Shown here piece by piece: positions 1 through 11,279 of a DNA stretch of 49,960 nucleotides. The notes beneath the pieces were generated by a model that searched no databases, was not told the DNA's origin, and worked only from the letters and a program-made list of their open reading frames with translations. Within the stretch, counting starts at the first letter, position 1. Every line of letters begins with the position of its first letter. This DNA is from Acidobacteriota bacterium. GTDB lineage: Bacteria > Acidobacteriota > Thermoanaerobaculia > Multivoradales > JAGPDF01. Both the position numbers and the translations under genes were made by a program. Location of the stretch: contig JACTMI010000038.1 of the NCBI GenBank assembly GCA_014584695.1, positions 1 to 49,960 of the forward strand. Direction: 5' to 3'.

Positions 1-85
1 CCTCCCCCACCTTCACCAGCCACTTCGTGATCGTCCCCTCGGCGATCGACTCGCCCATCTGCGGCATCACGACTTCCGTCGCCAT
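1..85 (-). CDS. 2-oxoacid dehydrogenase E2 component (lipoyl domain), 5' end only
   Basis: The minus strand from the ATG at 85 reads MATEVVMPQMGESIAEGTIT and then KWLVKVGE before the window edge. This is the classic start of a biotinyl/lipoyl domain of a dihydrolipoamide acyltransferase (E2 of a pyruvate, 2-oxoglutarate or branched-chain dehydrogenase complex): the VMPQMGES and EGTI..W.VKVG pattern is diagnostic. Only 28 codons are inside the window, so the substrate class (SucB, PDH E2 or BCKDH E2) cannot be decided. A purine-rich GGGGAGAG lies about 7 nt upstream of the ATG, supporting the start. It is transcribed away from the dnaJ-clpB pair, so 86-337 is a divergent promoter region. Confidence 0.85.
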   Translation of the reverse strand, partial: MATEVVMPQMGESIAEGTITKWLVKVGE

Positions 86-279
86 CGCTCGTCTCTCCCC
101 GCCGGGCGCGCTTCCTCGCCCCGTTCGCCTCGACTCCGGCCCTCCGCCGGCCGGCTGCCAACCTTATCCCGAACTCCTCGCCCGGCCCTCCCTCGCGTCT
201 CCCGGGGAGTCCGTCTCCGCCCTCCGGCGCCGGGAATGCAAAGGCCACTTCCGAGGTTAACAGATGTGACAGACTCGCA

Positions 280-298
280 CTCAAGTTCTCAACTTGAG
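280..298. promoter_or_regulatory. Perfect inverted repeat upstream of dnaJ-clpB, HspR/HAIR-like
   Basis: CTCAAGTT-N3-AACTTGAG is an 8+8 bp perfect palindrome 39 bp before the dnaJ-like start. The half-site CTTGAG is the core of the HAIR element (CTTGAGT-N7-ACTCAAG) bound by HspR in other phyla, but here the half-sites are arranged in the opposite order with a 3 bp spacer. A heat-shock operator is an inference from the position in front of two chaperone genes. No hspR gene is visible in the window. Confidence 0.5.
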
Positions 299-337
299 AC
301 GGGCCCGTCGTGGGCGAGGCGGAGAGGAGCGGAGCGC

Positions 338-1294
338 TTGGACTACAAAGACTATTACCAGGTCCTCGGCATCGGCCGGGACGCCTCTCCCGACGAGGTC
401 CAGAAGGCCTACCGCAAGCTCGCGCGGCGATTCCATCCCGACGTCAGCAAAGAGCCTGGGGCGGAGAGCCGGTTCAAGGAGATCGCGGAGGCCTACGAGG
501 TCCTCAAGGACCCGGAAAAGCGCGAGAAATACGACCGCTTCGGCGCGGCCTGGAAGGCCCGGGCGCAGGGCGCGCCACCGCCGCCGGGTTTCGAGGAGTT
601 CCACTTCGACTTCGGCGGTCAGTCCTTCGGCACCGGAGCCTCGGGCTTCTCGCAGTTCTTCGAGATGCTGTTCGGCCAGGCCGCGCAGGCCGCGGCCGGG
701 CGGAGCGGCAAGGGGAGCTGGGCGAGCTGGGGCACCGACGGGCGCGGCGGCTGGGCCCGCTCGGGCGCCAATCAGGCGGTGAGCCTGCGCCTGTCGATCG
801 AAGAGGCGGCGCGCGGCGGGGTGCGCGAGCTCGCGTTGCAGACCGCGGACGGCGCCACGCGCAGGATCAAGGTCAATCTGCCGAAGGGGGTCCGGCCCGG
901 CCAGACGGTGCGGGTTCCCGGGCAGGGAGAGAGCGGACGCAACGGCGGCACCTCGGGTGACCTGATGTTGCGGGTCGAGCTCCTCCCCCACCCCCGCTTC
1001 CGCCTCGACGGCAAAGACCTCCTGACCACGGTCGAGGTCGCGCCCTGGGAGGCGGCGCTCGGCGGCGAGGCCGAGATCTCGACGCTCGAAGGCTCGGTGC
1101 GCGTGAAGATCCCCGCCGGGACCTCGTCCGGTCGGCGCATCCGGGTCAAGGGGAAGGGCTTCCCCGCGGGCGCGGGGGAGCCCGGAGATCTCTACGCCGA
1201 GCTCAAGATCGTGGTGCCCGAAGCGCTGTCCGATCGCGAGCGCGAGCTGTTCGGCCAGTTGCGGGAGGTGTCGGCGTTCCGGCCCCGCGGCTGA
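338..1294 (+). CDS. cbpA: DnaJ-family co-chaperone, CbpA type (no zinc finger)
   Basis: The protein is 318 aa with a J-domain at residues ~2-67 containing the HPD motif (33-35) that stimulates DnaK ATPase, a Gly/Phe-rich linker to ~150, and the two beta-rich C-terminal substrate-binding domains ([34 protein letters not shown]). There is no CxxCxGxG zinc-finger cluster, which separates it from DnaJ proper and places it with CbpA/class II Hsp40. I chose the TTG at 338 because [12 protein letters not shown] is the family N-terminus and GGAGAGGAGCGGAG (321-334) lies just before it; an upstream ATG at 236 would add an unrelated leader covering the inverted repeat at 280-298. clpB follows 58 bp downstream on the same strand. 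Confidence 0.88.
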   Translation: MDYKDYYQVLGIGRDASPDEVQKAYRKLARRFHPDVSKEPGAESRFKEIAEAYEVLKDPEKREKYDRFGAAWKARAQGAPPPPGFEEFHFDFGGQSFGTGASGFSQFFEMLFGQAAQAAAGRSGKGSWASWGTDGRGGWARSGANQAVSLRLSIEEAARGGVRELALQTADGATRRIKVNLPKGVRPGQTVRVPGQGESGRNGGTSGDLMLRVELLPHPRFRLDGKDLLTTVEVAPWEAALGGEAEISTLEGSVRVKIPAGTSSGRRIRVKGKGFPAGAGEPGDLYAELKIVVPEALSDRERELFGQLREVSAFRPRG

Positions 1295-1352
1295 GTCGCA
1301 GGAGAGAACGGAAAGTGACTGGGTCGCCTGGCGGCCCGAGAGGATGCCTGAC

Positions 1353-4016
<2,664 letters not shown>

Positions 4017-4020
4017 AAGC

Positions 4021-5064
4021 TCAGCCGCCGGCGGCGAGCGGCGGTTCGGCGGCCGAGGGAGGCGGGGCCGCCGCGGCGCGGAAGCCGACCATCGTCCGGC
4101 TCTCCTCGTCCCAGAGCTTCAGGCCGATGCAGCGCAGGCTGTCGCGCAGCGTGAGGCGCGTCACCCGGTGCAGCGCCGGGTTGTCCCGGAAGCACGCGGC
4201 GAGCCGGTAGTTCGGGATCTGGCTGGCCAAGTGGTGGATGTGGTGGTAGCCGATGTTGCCGGTCAGCCAGTGGCCGATCGGCCCCAGGTCGTAGAAGGAG
4301 CTGCCGTGCGCGCCGGCGCGGTAGAAGTCCCAGGCCTGCTCGCGCTCCCAGTAAGTGTCCTCGAACTGGTGCTGGACGTAGAAGAGCCAAACCCCGAGCG
4401 CGCCGGCGACGAGCACGATCGGCAGGTGGACGAGGACCACGGTCTGCCACCCCAGCCCCCAGGTCAGAGCCCCGAAGACCAGGGCGATCGCCAGGTTGTT
4501 GCGCAGCACGCTCTGCCACTCCCGCTTCCAGGCGAAGGGGAGGTCGAACGGGAACCGGTGCTTGAGCACGAATTGATACAGCGGCCCGACGCCGAACAAC
4601 ACCACGGGATGCCGGTAGAGCCGATAGGCGAAGCGCCCCCAGCGCGAGAGCGCGCGGTACTCGCGCACGGTCAGGGTCGAGATGTCGCCGAACTCGCGGT
4701 CGTCCAGATTGCCGGAGGTGGCGTGGTGGATGGCGTGGGTCTTCTTCCAGTAGCCGTACGGGAAGAGCGTCAGGACGCCCAGCGCGCCGCCCAGCAGGTT
4801 GTTGGCCCGCCGGGAGGGGAAGAACGAGCCGTGGCCGCAGTCGTGCTGGATGATGAACAGCCGGACGAAGAAGAAGGCGGTCGGGAGCGCGAGCGCGACC
4901 GTCAGCGGATAGGACCGCCCGCTGGTGTACGCCATCAACGCCCAGAGCGCGGCGAAAGGCAGAGCGCTGTCGAGCAGCTGGAGCAGGGCGGGGCGCCAGC
5001 TCGCCTTCTTGTAAGGCGCCAGCAAGGCGCGCCAGGTGGCGTCGTCGGTCGTCAAGTTCGTCAT
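4021..5064 (-). CDS. Acyl-lipid fatty acid desaturase
   Basis: This is a 347 aa integral membrane di-iron desaturase that introduces a double bond into membrane-lipid acyl chains using O2 and reduced ferredoxin or similar. All three histidine boxes are present: HDCGH (74-78), HAIHH (~110-114) and HHIHH near residue 270 (NIGYHHIHHLASQIPNY). Hydrophobic helices precede the first box and lie between the second and third. The form is that of omega-6/delta-12 (DesA-like) desaturases, though regioselectivity cannot be read from sequence. A TTG nine bases upstream (5073) is possible. I prefer the ATG because a -10-like CATACT sits 8 nt upstream of it (5073-5078), as in several other genes here. It is a single gene, convergent with clpB. 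Confidence 0.9.
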   Translation of the reverse strand: MTNLTTDDATWRALLAPYKKASWRPALLQLLDSALPFAALWALMAYTSGRSYPLTVALALPTAFFFVRLFIIQHDCGHGSFFPSRRANNLLGGALGVLTLFPYGYWKKTHAIHHATSGNLDDREFGDISTLTVREYRALSRWGRFAYRLYRHPVVLFGVGPLYQFVLKHRFPFDLPFAWKREWQSVLRNNLAIALVFGALTWGLGWQTVVLVHLPIVLVAGALGVWLFYVQHQFEDTYWEREQAWDFYRAGAHGSSFYDLGPIGHWLTGNIGYHHIHHLASQIPNYRLAACFRDNPALHRVTRLTLRDSLRCIGLKLWDEESRTMVGFRAAAAPPPSAAEPPLAAGG

Positions 5065-5157
5065 GGCGGGCAAGTATGTCGCCGCCGGGAGCGGCGCGCG
5101 GTCAGGATTTCGTCAGGATTCCGGCCGCCGGCCGACCCCCTCCCCCCCGGCTCGCCG

Positions 5158-5163
5158 TAACAT
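5158..5163 (+). promoter_or_regulatory. -10-like TAACAT 6 nt before the kinase start
   Basis: TAACAT ends 6 nt before the GTG at 5170, and no Shine-Dalgarno lies between them, so the message is probably leaderless. No convincing -35 hexamer is visible. Confidence 0.35.
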
Positions 5164-5169
5164 GCGCCC

Positions 5170-6114
5170 GTGCGCCACCGCCGCTCCGCCCGCCTGATCA
5201 CCATGTACGTCCTGTCGCTCGTCGCGACCGTGGCGCTGCTGGTCGTCTGGGTCGTCTTCGCCGTCCGCGCCGGCTCCCGGCTGGCCGACCTCGGCCGCGG
5301 GCTCGGCTTGGCCGGCGAAGGGATCAACTGGGCGCTGCTCACGGTCGGGTGCGTCCTGCTCTTCTTCCTGATCGTCGGCCTGACCTACCAGCTCGCCCAG
5401 GCCCTCGCCGCGCGCCACTATGCGCTCAAGCAGGAGGAGTTCCTCTCCAACATCACGCACGAGATGAAGTCGCCGCTGGCCGCGATCAAGCTGCACGCCC
5501 AGACCCTGCTCCAGGTGGGCGAGCCCTCGCTTGCGGAGCGGCGGCGCTTCCTGGAGACCATCGCGCAGCAGGCGGATCGGATGTCGGCGCTGGTCGACTC
5601 GGTGCTCGAGAGCACCCGGCTGCTGGCACGCAAGCGCCATCTCGACCTCGTCCCGGTTCGCCTCGATCTCTTCCTCGGCCGCTACGCCGCCGAGACCGCG
5701 CCCGGCTTCGAGGGCCGGGGCGTGCGGCTGCGCTTCGAGTCCGGCGGCCCGATCGAGGTCGCCGCCGACGAAGAGGCGCTGCGCCGCGTGCTCGACAATC
5801 TGATCGACAACGCCGCCCGCTATTCGCGTCCCGGCGGCGAGGTCCGCTGCCGCCTCGCCCGCCACGGCGCGCGCGCGCAGCTCGCGGTCGAGGACGACGG
5901 GCTGGGCATCCCGAAGCGTGACCTGCCGCGCATCTTCGACCGCTTCTACCAGGCCGGCGCCGAGAGCGAGCCGCACCGGCGGGGCACCGGGCTGGGCCTC
6001 TCGATCGTCGCCGGCCTGGTGCGCGCCATGCGCGGCTCGGTGGCCGCTCAATCGCAGGAGGGCCGTGGCACCAGGATCGTGGTCGAGCTGCCGGTCGCGC
6101 AGAGCGTGCCATGA
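5170..6114 (+). CDS. Two-component sensor histidine kinase
   Basis: This is a 314 aa membrane kinase. Two transmembrane helices (~12-32 and ~53-73) bracket a very short extracytoplasmic loop of about 20 residues. A HisKA dimerisation domain follows with phospho-acceptor His97 in SNITHEMKSPLAAIK. The HATPase_c domain has the N-box NLIDNAARYS, DDGLGIP and GTGLGLSIVAGLV. There is no HAMP, PAS or large sensor domain, so the signal is probably sensed within the membrane or through a partner. The GTG start has no Shine-Dalgarno, and ATG at residue 12 is an alternative. The stop overlaps the response regulator start (ATGA), so the two are translationally coupled partners. The architecture resembles small PhoR/BaeS-like kinases; the stimulus is unknown. 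Confidence 0.92.
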   Translation: MRHRRSARLITMYVLSLVATVALLVVWVVFAVRAGSRLADLGRGLGLAGEGINWALLTVGCVLLFFLIVGLTYQLAQALAARHYALKQEEFLSNITHEMKSPLAAIKLHAQTLLQVGEPSLAERRRFLETIAQQADRMSALVDSVLESTRLLARKRHLDLVPVRLDLFLGRYAAETAPGFEGRGVRLRFESGGPIEVAADEEALRRVLDNLIDNAARYSRPGGEVRCRLARHGARAQLAVEDDGLGIPKRDLPRIFDRFYQAGAESEPHRRGTGLGLSIVAGLVRAMRGSVAAQSQEGRGTRIVVELPVAQSVP

Positions 6115-6830
6115 CCTCCACGCCGGCCGCGCCCCGCTTGCTGGTGGTGGAGGACGACGAGGCGATCGCCCAGGGTCTGGTGTTCAACCTCGAGCGCAAG
6201 GGCTACCGCGTGGACCTCGCCGGCGACGGCTCGGGCGCGCTCGAGCGGGCCCGAGCCGACCGTTACGACCTCATCGTCCTCGACGTCCGCCTCCCCGGCG
6301 TCGACGGTTTCGAAGTCTGCCGGCAACTGCGCGAGGCCGGAGAGCTGACGCCGATCCTGATGCTGACCGCCCGCGCCCAGCCGCAGGACCGCGTGCACGG
6401 GCTGCGGACCGGTGCCGACGACTACGTGGTCAAGCCGTTCGATCTGGCCGAGCTGCTGGCGCGAATCGAGGGGCTGCTGCGCCGCCAGGCCTGGTCGCGG
6501 CGCGCCAGCGGCGAGGAGGCGGAGGGCGAGCGCCGCCGCGCCTTCGGCGAGTTCTGGATCGACTTCGACTCCTTCGAGGCGAAGACCCGCCGCGGCACCG
6601 TGCAGCTGTCGCAGAAGGAGATCGCCGTGATGCGGGTCTTCCTCGCCCGGCCGGGACAGGTGGTCGCCCGGCGCGAGCTGCTGGCCGAGGTCTGGCAGCT
6701 GCCACATCACCCCAACGAGCGGGTGGTCGACAACGTCATCGTCGCCCTGCGGCAGCACTTCGAGGAGAGCGCCACCAAGCCGCGGCACATCCTGAGCGTC
6801 CGCGGCGTCGGCTACCGCTTCGTCGTCTGA
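6111..6830 (+). CDS. OmpR/PhoB-family response regulator
   Basis: The protein is 239 aa. The receiver domain has the acidic pocket EDD (14-16), phospho-acceptor Asp58 (LIVLDVRLPG), Thr86 and Lys108 (VKPFDLAELLARI). The C-terminal winged-helix DNA-binding domain (~145-239) ends in the usual ILSVRGVGYRFV. It is the cognate regulator of the kinase immediately upstream, whose stop codon it overlaps. The winged helix starts unusually (FGEFWIDFDSFEAKTRRGTV), typical of a subgroup outside model PhoB. The gene 52 bp downstream has its own promoter-like hexamer, so it need not belong to this operon. Target genes are not predictable from the sequence. Confidence 0.93.
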   Translation: MTSTPAAPRLLVVEDDEAIAQGLVFNLERKGYRVDLAGDGSGALERARADRYDLIVLDVRLPGVDGFEVCRQLREAGELTPILMLTARAQPQDRVHGLRTGADDYVVKPFDLAELLARIEGLLRRQAWSRRASGEEAEGERRRAFGEFWIDFDSFEAKTRRGTVQLSQKEIAVMRVFLARPGQVVARRELLAEVWQLPHHPNERVVDNVIVALRQHFEESATKPRHILSVRGVGYRFVV

Positions 6831-6868
6831 CCCCGGGGCCGGTGGCGCTGGCATCGTCCGCGGCCCGG

Positions 6869-6874
6869 TAGACT
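6869..6874 (+). promoter_or_regulatory. -10-like TAGACT 8 nt before the DUF2298 gene
   Basis: TAGACT is followed by 8 nt and then the GTG at 6883, with no Shine-Dalgarno in between. This suggests an independent, leaderless start for the glycosylation-locus genes. Confidence 0.35.
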
Positions 6875-6882
6875 GTCCGGGC

Positions 6883-9192
6883 GTGCCCGAAGCGCTCCAG
6901 GTCTACATCGCCCTCCAGCTCGCGGCGCTCGCCGCGCTGCCGCTCGCGCTGCGCCTCGGCCGCACCTTTCCGGACCGCGGCTGGGCGCTCGCCAAGCCGC
7001 TCGGGGTCTTCGCCCTCGCCACCGCCGACCGCTGGCTCTTCGCCTCCGGACTGGTCGAGCTGTCACCGCGCGCGCGGACGCTGCTGGTGCTCGCTGCCGG
7101 GCTCGGACTGGCGGCGCTGCTCTGCTCGGGCGTCGGAGGTCGCAGGCGCCGGGCCGAGCTCACGGTCCTGCTCGCGCGCCGGCGGCCCCGGCTGCTCGCC
7201 ATCGAGGCGCTGTTCGCCCTCGCCTTCGCGCTCGGCCTGCTGTTGCGCGCCGCTTCGCCGGCGCTCGAAGCGACCGAGCAGCCGACCGACCTCATGCTGC
7301 TCGCGGCCGAGCTCGACGCGCCCGCCTGGCCGGCTGAGGATCCATGGCTCGCCGGTGTTGCCGTCGGCTACTACACGCTCGGGCACGCCGCGGCCGCCGT
7401 CCTGGCGCGCATCGCCGGCCTGCCGGCGGCGCTCGCCTACAACGTCACCTTCGCGCTCTGGATCGCCCTCGCGGCGGTCGCCTGCTCGGGCCTGGCGGGC
7501 GCGCTGCTCCCCCGCTCTGCCCGCCGTCGCCGGTTCGTCTGGCTGGGCGCCCTGCCGCTGTTCTGCGTCAATCCGGTCGCGATCTCCGATGCGCTGCGCC
7601 AGCTCGCGGGGCGCGCCGCGGCCTCCCCCGCGGGGGCCTGGTGGTGGCGGTCGAGCCGTCTGCTGGTCGACGAGCAGGCGGTTGCGGGCTCGCAAGAGGT
7701 GATCTCCGAGTTTCCGCTCTTCGCCGTCGTCGTCGGCGACCTGCACGCCCACTTCCTCGCGCTACCGCTGGCGCTTCTGGCGGCCGCCCTCGGAGTGGCC
7801 CTGGCGCGCGCCCCGCGCTTGCGCGCCTGCCATTTCGGCGCCGTCGCCGGGGTGACCGGCGCGAGCGCCGCGACCAACAGCTGGGACCTGCCGCTCGTCC
7901 TCCTGCTGCTCTGCGGCGGCGCCGCGCTCGGCGCCTCGGGGTCCACCGGCGGGCGGCGTCCGTTCGACGGCGCGTTGCACCGGTGCGGCATCACGCTCGT
8001 CGCCGCCTGCGCCGGCGGAGCGCTGGTCGCGCTTCCGCATCTGCTGGTCGCGGAGACGCCGGTGACCGCGCTGGTGGTCAACTCCCGCACGGCCAGCTCG
8101 CCGCTCGAGCTCGCCACCCTCTTCGCCGTCGTCCTCCCCGGCTTGACGCTGCTCGGGCTGCGCGCGGCGAAGGTGCTCGGTCCGCCGGCGTGGCGCGGCG
8201 TCGCGGCCGTGGCGGCCCTCGCGGCGGCGCTCGCGGTGCTCGCCCCCGCCGCCTTGCATGGCCTCGCCGGTGCTCCCGGCCAAGGCGGCCTGGAGCGCCC
8301 CGACGCCGAGCTCGGCCCTGGTCTGCTCGACGCGCTCGCGGCGCGCGGCCCGGGCGGCGCGCTCGCGGGGGCCGCCGCCTGGGCGGCCGCGGGCGGCTTC
8401 GGTGTCGCCGCGCTCGCGCTGCGCCGGCGCGGCGAAGCTCGTCTCGCCGCCGCCGCGGGCCTCGCCGCCGTCGGCGTCGTCCTGATCGGCGGCGCCGAGC
8501 TGTTCTACCTCCGCGACGGCCTCGCGACGCGGCTCAACACCGTTTTCAAGCTGCACTTCGGTGCCTGGCCGCCGCTCGCCCTCGCCGCGCTCGCGGGAGC
8601 GCTGCCTTCGGCCACCGATCCACGGGCTCCGGCTCCCGGCGTGACGGCCGCTCGCGTCGCCTCGGCGGCGGCGCTGCTCGCCATGGCCTCCGGCGCGCTC
8701 TACGGTCTGGCGCGCGCCGGCGAGCTCGCCCGCACGCCTGGCTATCGCGGCCTCGACGCCCTGGCCGCGCTCGCCCTCGCCGAGCCCGATGAAGCGGCGG
8801 CACTGCGCTGGATCTCGGACCAGGTGCCGCGAACGGCGACCGTGCTCCAGGCCCCCGGCGAGAGCTATCGCCCGGAGCAGAGCCGCGTCGCGACCTTCAC
8901 CGGCCGCGCGACGCTGCTCGGCTGGCGCGGGCACGAAGTGCAATGGCGGGGACCGCGCTATGCGGCGCTCGCGGCGGGTCGCGAACAGGTGGCCGAGGAG
9001 ATCTACCGCGCGCCCGACGCCGAGAGGCGGCGCCGGGCGCTCGAGCGCTACGACATCGAGCTCATCTGGGTCGGGCCGGTCGAGCGCGCCCGCTACGAGC
9101 TCTCCGAGGCCGAGGAGAGCGGGCTGGCGGAGGTCGCCGAGCTCGTCTTCCAGCGCGGTGAGATCTCGATCTGGCGGCGGCTCGAATCGTGA
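6883..9192 (+). CDS. DUF2298 (YYY) multispanning membrane protein
   Basis: This is a 769 aa, highly hydrophobic protein with about 15-18 predicted membrane helices. Recognisable family features are the DRWLF segment near the N-terminus, GYYTLGHAAAAVLARIAGL, the conserved VVVGDLHAHFLALPLAL, SAATNSWDLPL, and the C-terminal RLNTVFKLHFGAWPPLAL followed by a soluble tail (WRGHEVQWRG, AEEIYRAPDAERRRRALERYD). These match the TIGR03662/DUF2298 'YYY' family found in Chloroflexi, archaea and some Acidobacteria, thought to be GT-C-fold glycosyltransferase-like. Function is not established. Its stop overlaps the start of the Agl23-like gene by 4 bp, the usual partner of this family, so the two probably act together in glycan transfer or export. 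Confidence 0.82.
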   Translation: MPEALQVYIALQLAALAALPLALRLGRTFPDRGWALAKPLGVFALATADRWLFASGLVELSPRARTLLVLAAGLGLAALLCSGVGGRRRRAELTVLLARRRPRLLAIEALFALAFALGLLLRAASPALEATEQPTDLMLLAAELDAPAWPAEDPWLAGVAVGYYTLGHAAAAVLARIAGLPAALAYNVTFALWIALAAVACSGLAGALLPRSARRRRFVWLGALPLFCVNPVAISDALRQLAGRAAASPAGAWWWRSSRLLVDEQAVAGSQEVISEFPLFAVVVGDLHAHFLALPLALLAAALGVALARAPRLRACHFGAVAGVTGASAATNSWDLPLVLLLLCGGAALGASGSTGGRRPFDGALHRCGITLVAACAGGALVALPHLLVAETPVTALVVNSRTASSPLELATLFAVVLPGLTLLGLRAAKVLGPPAWRGVAAVAALAAALAVLAPAALHGLAGAPGQGGLERPDAELGPGLLDALAARGPGGALAGAAAWAAAGGFGVAALALRRRGEARLAAAAGLAAVGVVLIGGAELFYLRDGLATRLNTVFKLHFGAWPPLALAALAGALPSATDPRAPAPGVTAARVASAAALLAMASGALYGLARAGELARTPGYRGLDALAALALAEPDEAAALRWISDQVPRTATVLQAPGESYRPEQSRVATFTGRATLLGWRGHEVQWRGPRYAALAAGREQVAEEIYRAPDAERRRRALERYDIELIWVGPVERARYELSEAEESGLAEVAELVFQRGEISIWRRLES

Positions 9193-11279
9193 GCTCCGAG
9201 CACCGGTTCCGCCGCCGCGCCGAGGCCGCCGCCTGGCTCGCCCTGGCGGCGCTGGCGCTGGTCTCACGCTTCGCCGGCCTCGATCACCGGGCGATGAGCC
9301 ACGACGAGAGCTTGCACGCCTACTATTCGGCCCGCTACCTGGAGACCGGCGAATTCCGGCACGATCCGCTGCTGCACGGGCCGCTGCTGTTCCACGGTCA
9401 AGCCCTCGTCTACGCGCTGGTCGGTGTCGACGACCGGACGTCGCGGCTGCTGCCGGCGGCGACCGGGGTCCTGCTCGTGCTCGCGCCCTGGCTCTTCCGG
9501 CGCGAGCTGGGTCGCATCGGTGCCCTTGCCGCGGCGGCACTGCTGCTGCTTTCGCCGGCGGTTCTCTTCTACTCCCGCTACCTGCGCAACGACGTCTGGT
9601 GCGCGCTGTTCGCCCTGCTCTGGGCGCGCGCGCTGCTCGACTACCGGGCCCGCGGCGAGCCGGCGACGCTGCCGCGGCTGGCGGCCGCCATGGCGTTGTC
9701 GTTCGCCGCCAAGGAGATCGCTTTCCTCACCGGCGCGGGTTTCGGAGCCTGGTGCCTGCTCGCGGCCCACTCGGAGCGCCGACGCGGCGATGCGAGCGGG
9801 GCGGCTCGGTGGCTCGACCTCGCCTGGTTCCAGCTCGCCCTGGTCGCGCCCTACCTCTCGGCGCTCGGCGTCGCCGCCTCGGGTCGTGACCCGGCCGACT
9901 TCGACGCGCCCGGCGCCGCCGCCAGCGCCGCGCTCTGGGGGCTCGGACTGGGCGCCGCGGGCCTCGCGGCCGCGCTCGCCCGCACGCGCTCCCACCCCGG
10001 CCCGCGGCGCGCGATGCTGCGCGGCTTCGCCGGCTTCTGGGCGCTGCTGCTGGCGCTCTACACCAGCCTGGGTACCCGCATCCCGGGCGGTGTCGCGAGC
10101 GGGGTCGCCGGCTCCCTCGGCTACTGGCTCGCCCAACACGGCGTCGAGCGCGGCGGGCAGCCGGTCTACTTCTACGCCCTGCTGAGCGCAATCTACGAGC
10201 CGCTGCTCTGGGCGCTGTCGCTGGCCGCCGTGTGGCCGATCGTCCGCTTCGCCGGCGCGGCGACCCGTCCGGCCCGGGCCACGCTCCCGGCTCGCCGCGT
10301 CGAGGTCGCGCGCTTCCTGGCCTTCTGGTGCGCCGCCGCCTGGCTCGGGTACTCCTGGGCGGGCGAGCGGATGCCCTGGCTGCTGGTGCACATCATGGTT
10401 CCGAGCGCGCTGCTCGCCGGCACGGCGCTCGATCGCTGGCTGCCCCGGCTGCTCTCGGGCCTGCGCGCCGCCACCGTGGGAGGCGCGGCGGCCGCGCTCG
10501 CCGTGGCCGCGCTCCTGGCGGCCGACCTGGTCGCCCGCCGCCCGCTCGCGCCCGCCGGCACGCTGCGGACGATCCTGCTCGCCGGCGTGTCGATCGCCGC
10601 CGCCGCCGCCGTCGGCCGGGTGTGGCGCGACGGCGGGCACCGCCGCGCCGCGCGTTGCCTGCTCGCCGCCCTGCTCGGCGCCTGGTGCCTGCTCGGCGCG
10701 AGAACCGCGCTGCGCGCCGCCTTCCCCCACGGCGACCTCGCCGTCGAGACCCTCGTCTACGCGCACGGCACGCCCGACCTGAAGCCGGCGCTGGCGGCGC
10801 TCGAAGCGTTCAGCAGGGCACGAGCCGGCGGGCTCGACGTCGACCTCGCCTACGACCTGGAGACCAGCTGGCCGCTGGCCTGGTACCTGCGCCGCTTCCC
10901 GCGTGCGCGCGGATTCCATGGCGCGCCGGCTGATGCCGAGCTGGCGCAGCCGGCGCTCGTGGTCGCCGCCGAGCACGACGCCGCGGCGCGCGAGCACCTC
11001 GCTTGCAGCCACGACCGGCTCCCCTTCCGTTTCGTCTGGTGGCCGCTCGACGGCTATCGGCGCTGGACCACCGCGGACTTGGCCGCGCTCGGCACCGCCA
11101 GCGGCTGGCGCGCCCTCGTCGGTTTCTGGTTCTTTCGCGAGATTCCGGACCTCGTGACCGAGCCGTGGCCGCTGCGAAGGGAGGCCGTGCTCTACCTCTC
11201 CCGCGCCCCGGCCCCCTGCCCCGCGCCGACTCCCGAGCTCAGCCCGGCGCTCGCGGCCGCGCCAACGCCCCCGAGTTGA
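9189..11279 (+). CDS. Agl23-like (TIGR03663) GT-C membrane glycosyltransferase family protein
   Basis: This is a 696 aa membrane protein of the PMT/oligosaccharyltransferase superfamily. The N-terminal extracytoplasmic loop carries MSHDESLHAYYSARYL with the acidic DE expected of GT-C active sites, then HDPLLHGPLLFH and SPAVLFYSRYLRNDVW. About 12 hydrophobic segments follow and a soluble C-terminal region (~520-696). These motifs match TIGR03663, named 'flippase activity-associated protein Agl23' after an archaeal N-glycosylation gene. Start is GTG overlapping the DUF2298 stop (GTGA). The last 41 bp overlap, tail to tail, the 3' end of the minus-strand flavoprotein gene. The likely role is a lipid-linked-sugar-dependent step in surface glycan synthesis; this is inference from family and locus. 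Confidence 0.82.
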   Translation: MSSEHRFRRRAEAAAWLALAALALVSRFAGLDHRAMSHDESLHAYYSARYLETGEFRHDPLLHGPLLFHGQALVYALVGVDDRTSRLLPAATGVLLVLAPWLFRRELGRIGALAAAALLLLSPAVLFYSRYLRNDVWCALFALLWARALLDYRARGEPATLPRLAAAMALSFAAKEIAFLTGAGFGAWCLLAAHSERRRGDASGAARWLDLAWFQLALVAPYLSALGVAASGRDPADFDAPGAAASAALWGLGLGAAGLAAALARTRSHPGPRRAMLRGFAGFWALLLALYTSLGTRIPGGVASGVAGSLGYWLAQHGVERGGQPVYFYALLSAIYEPLLWALSLAAVWPIVRFAGAATRPARATLPARRVEVARFLAFWCAAAWLGYSWAGERMPWLLVHIMVPSALLAGTALDRWLPRLLSGLRAATVGGAAAALAVAALLAADLVARRPLAPAGTLRTILLAGVSIAAAAAVGRVWRDGGHRRAARCLLAALLGAWCLLGARTALRAAFPHGDLAVETLVYAHGTPDLKPALAALEAFSRARAGGLDVDLAYDLETSWPLAWYLRRFPRARGFHGAPADAELAQPALVVAAEHDAAAREHLACSHDRLPFRFVWWPLDGYRRWTTADLAALGTASGWRALVGFWFFREIPDLVTEPWPLRREAVLYLSRAPAPCPAPTPELSPALAAAPTPPS

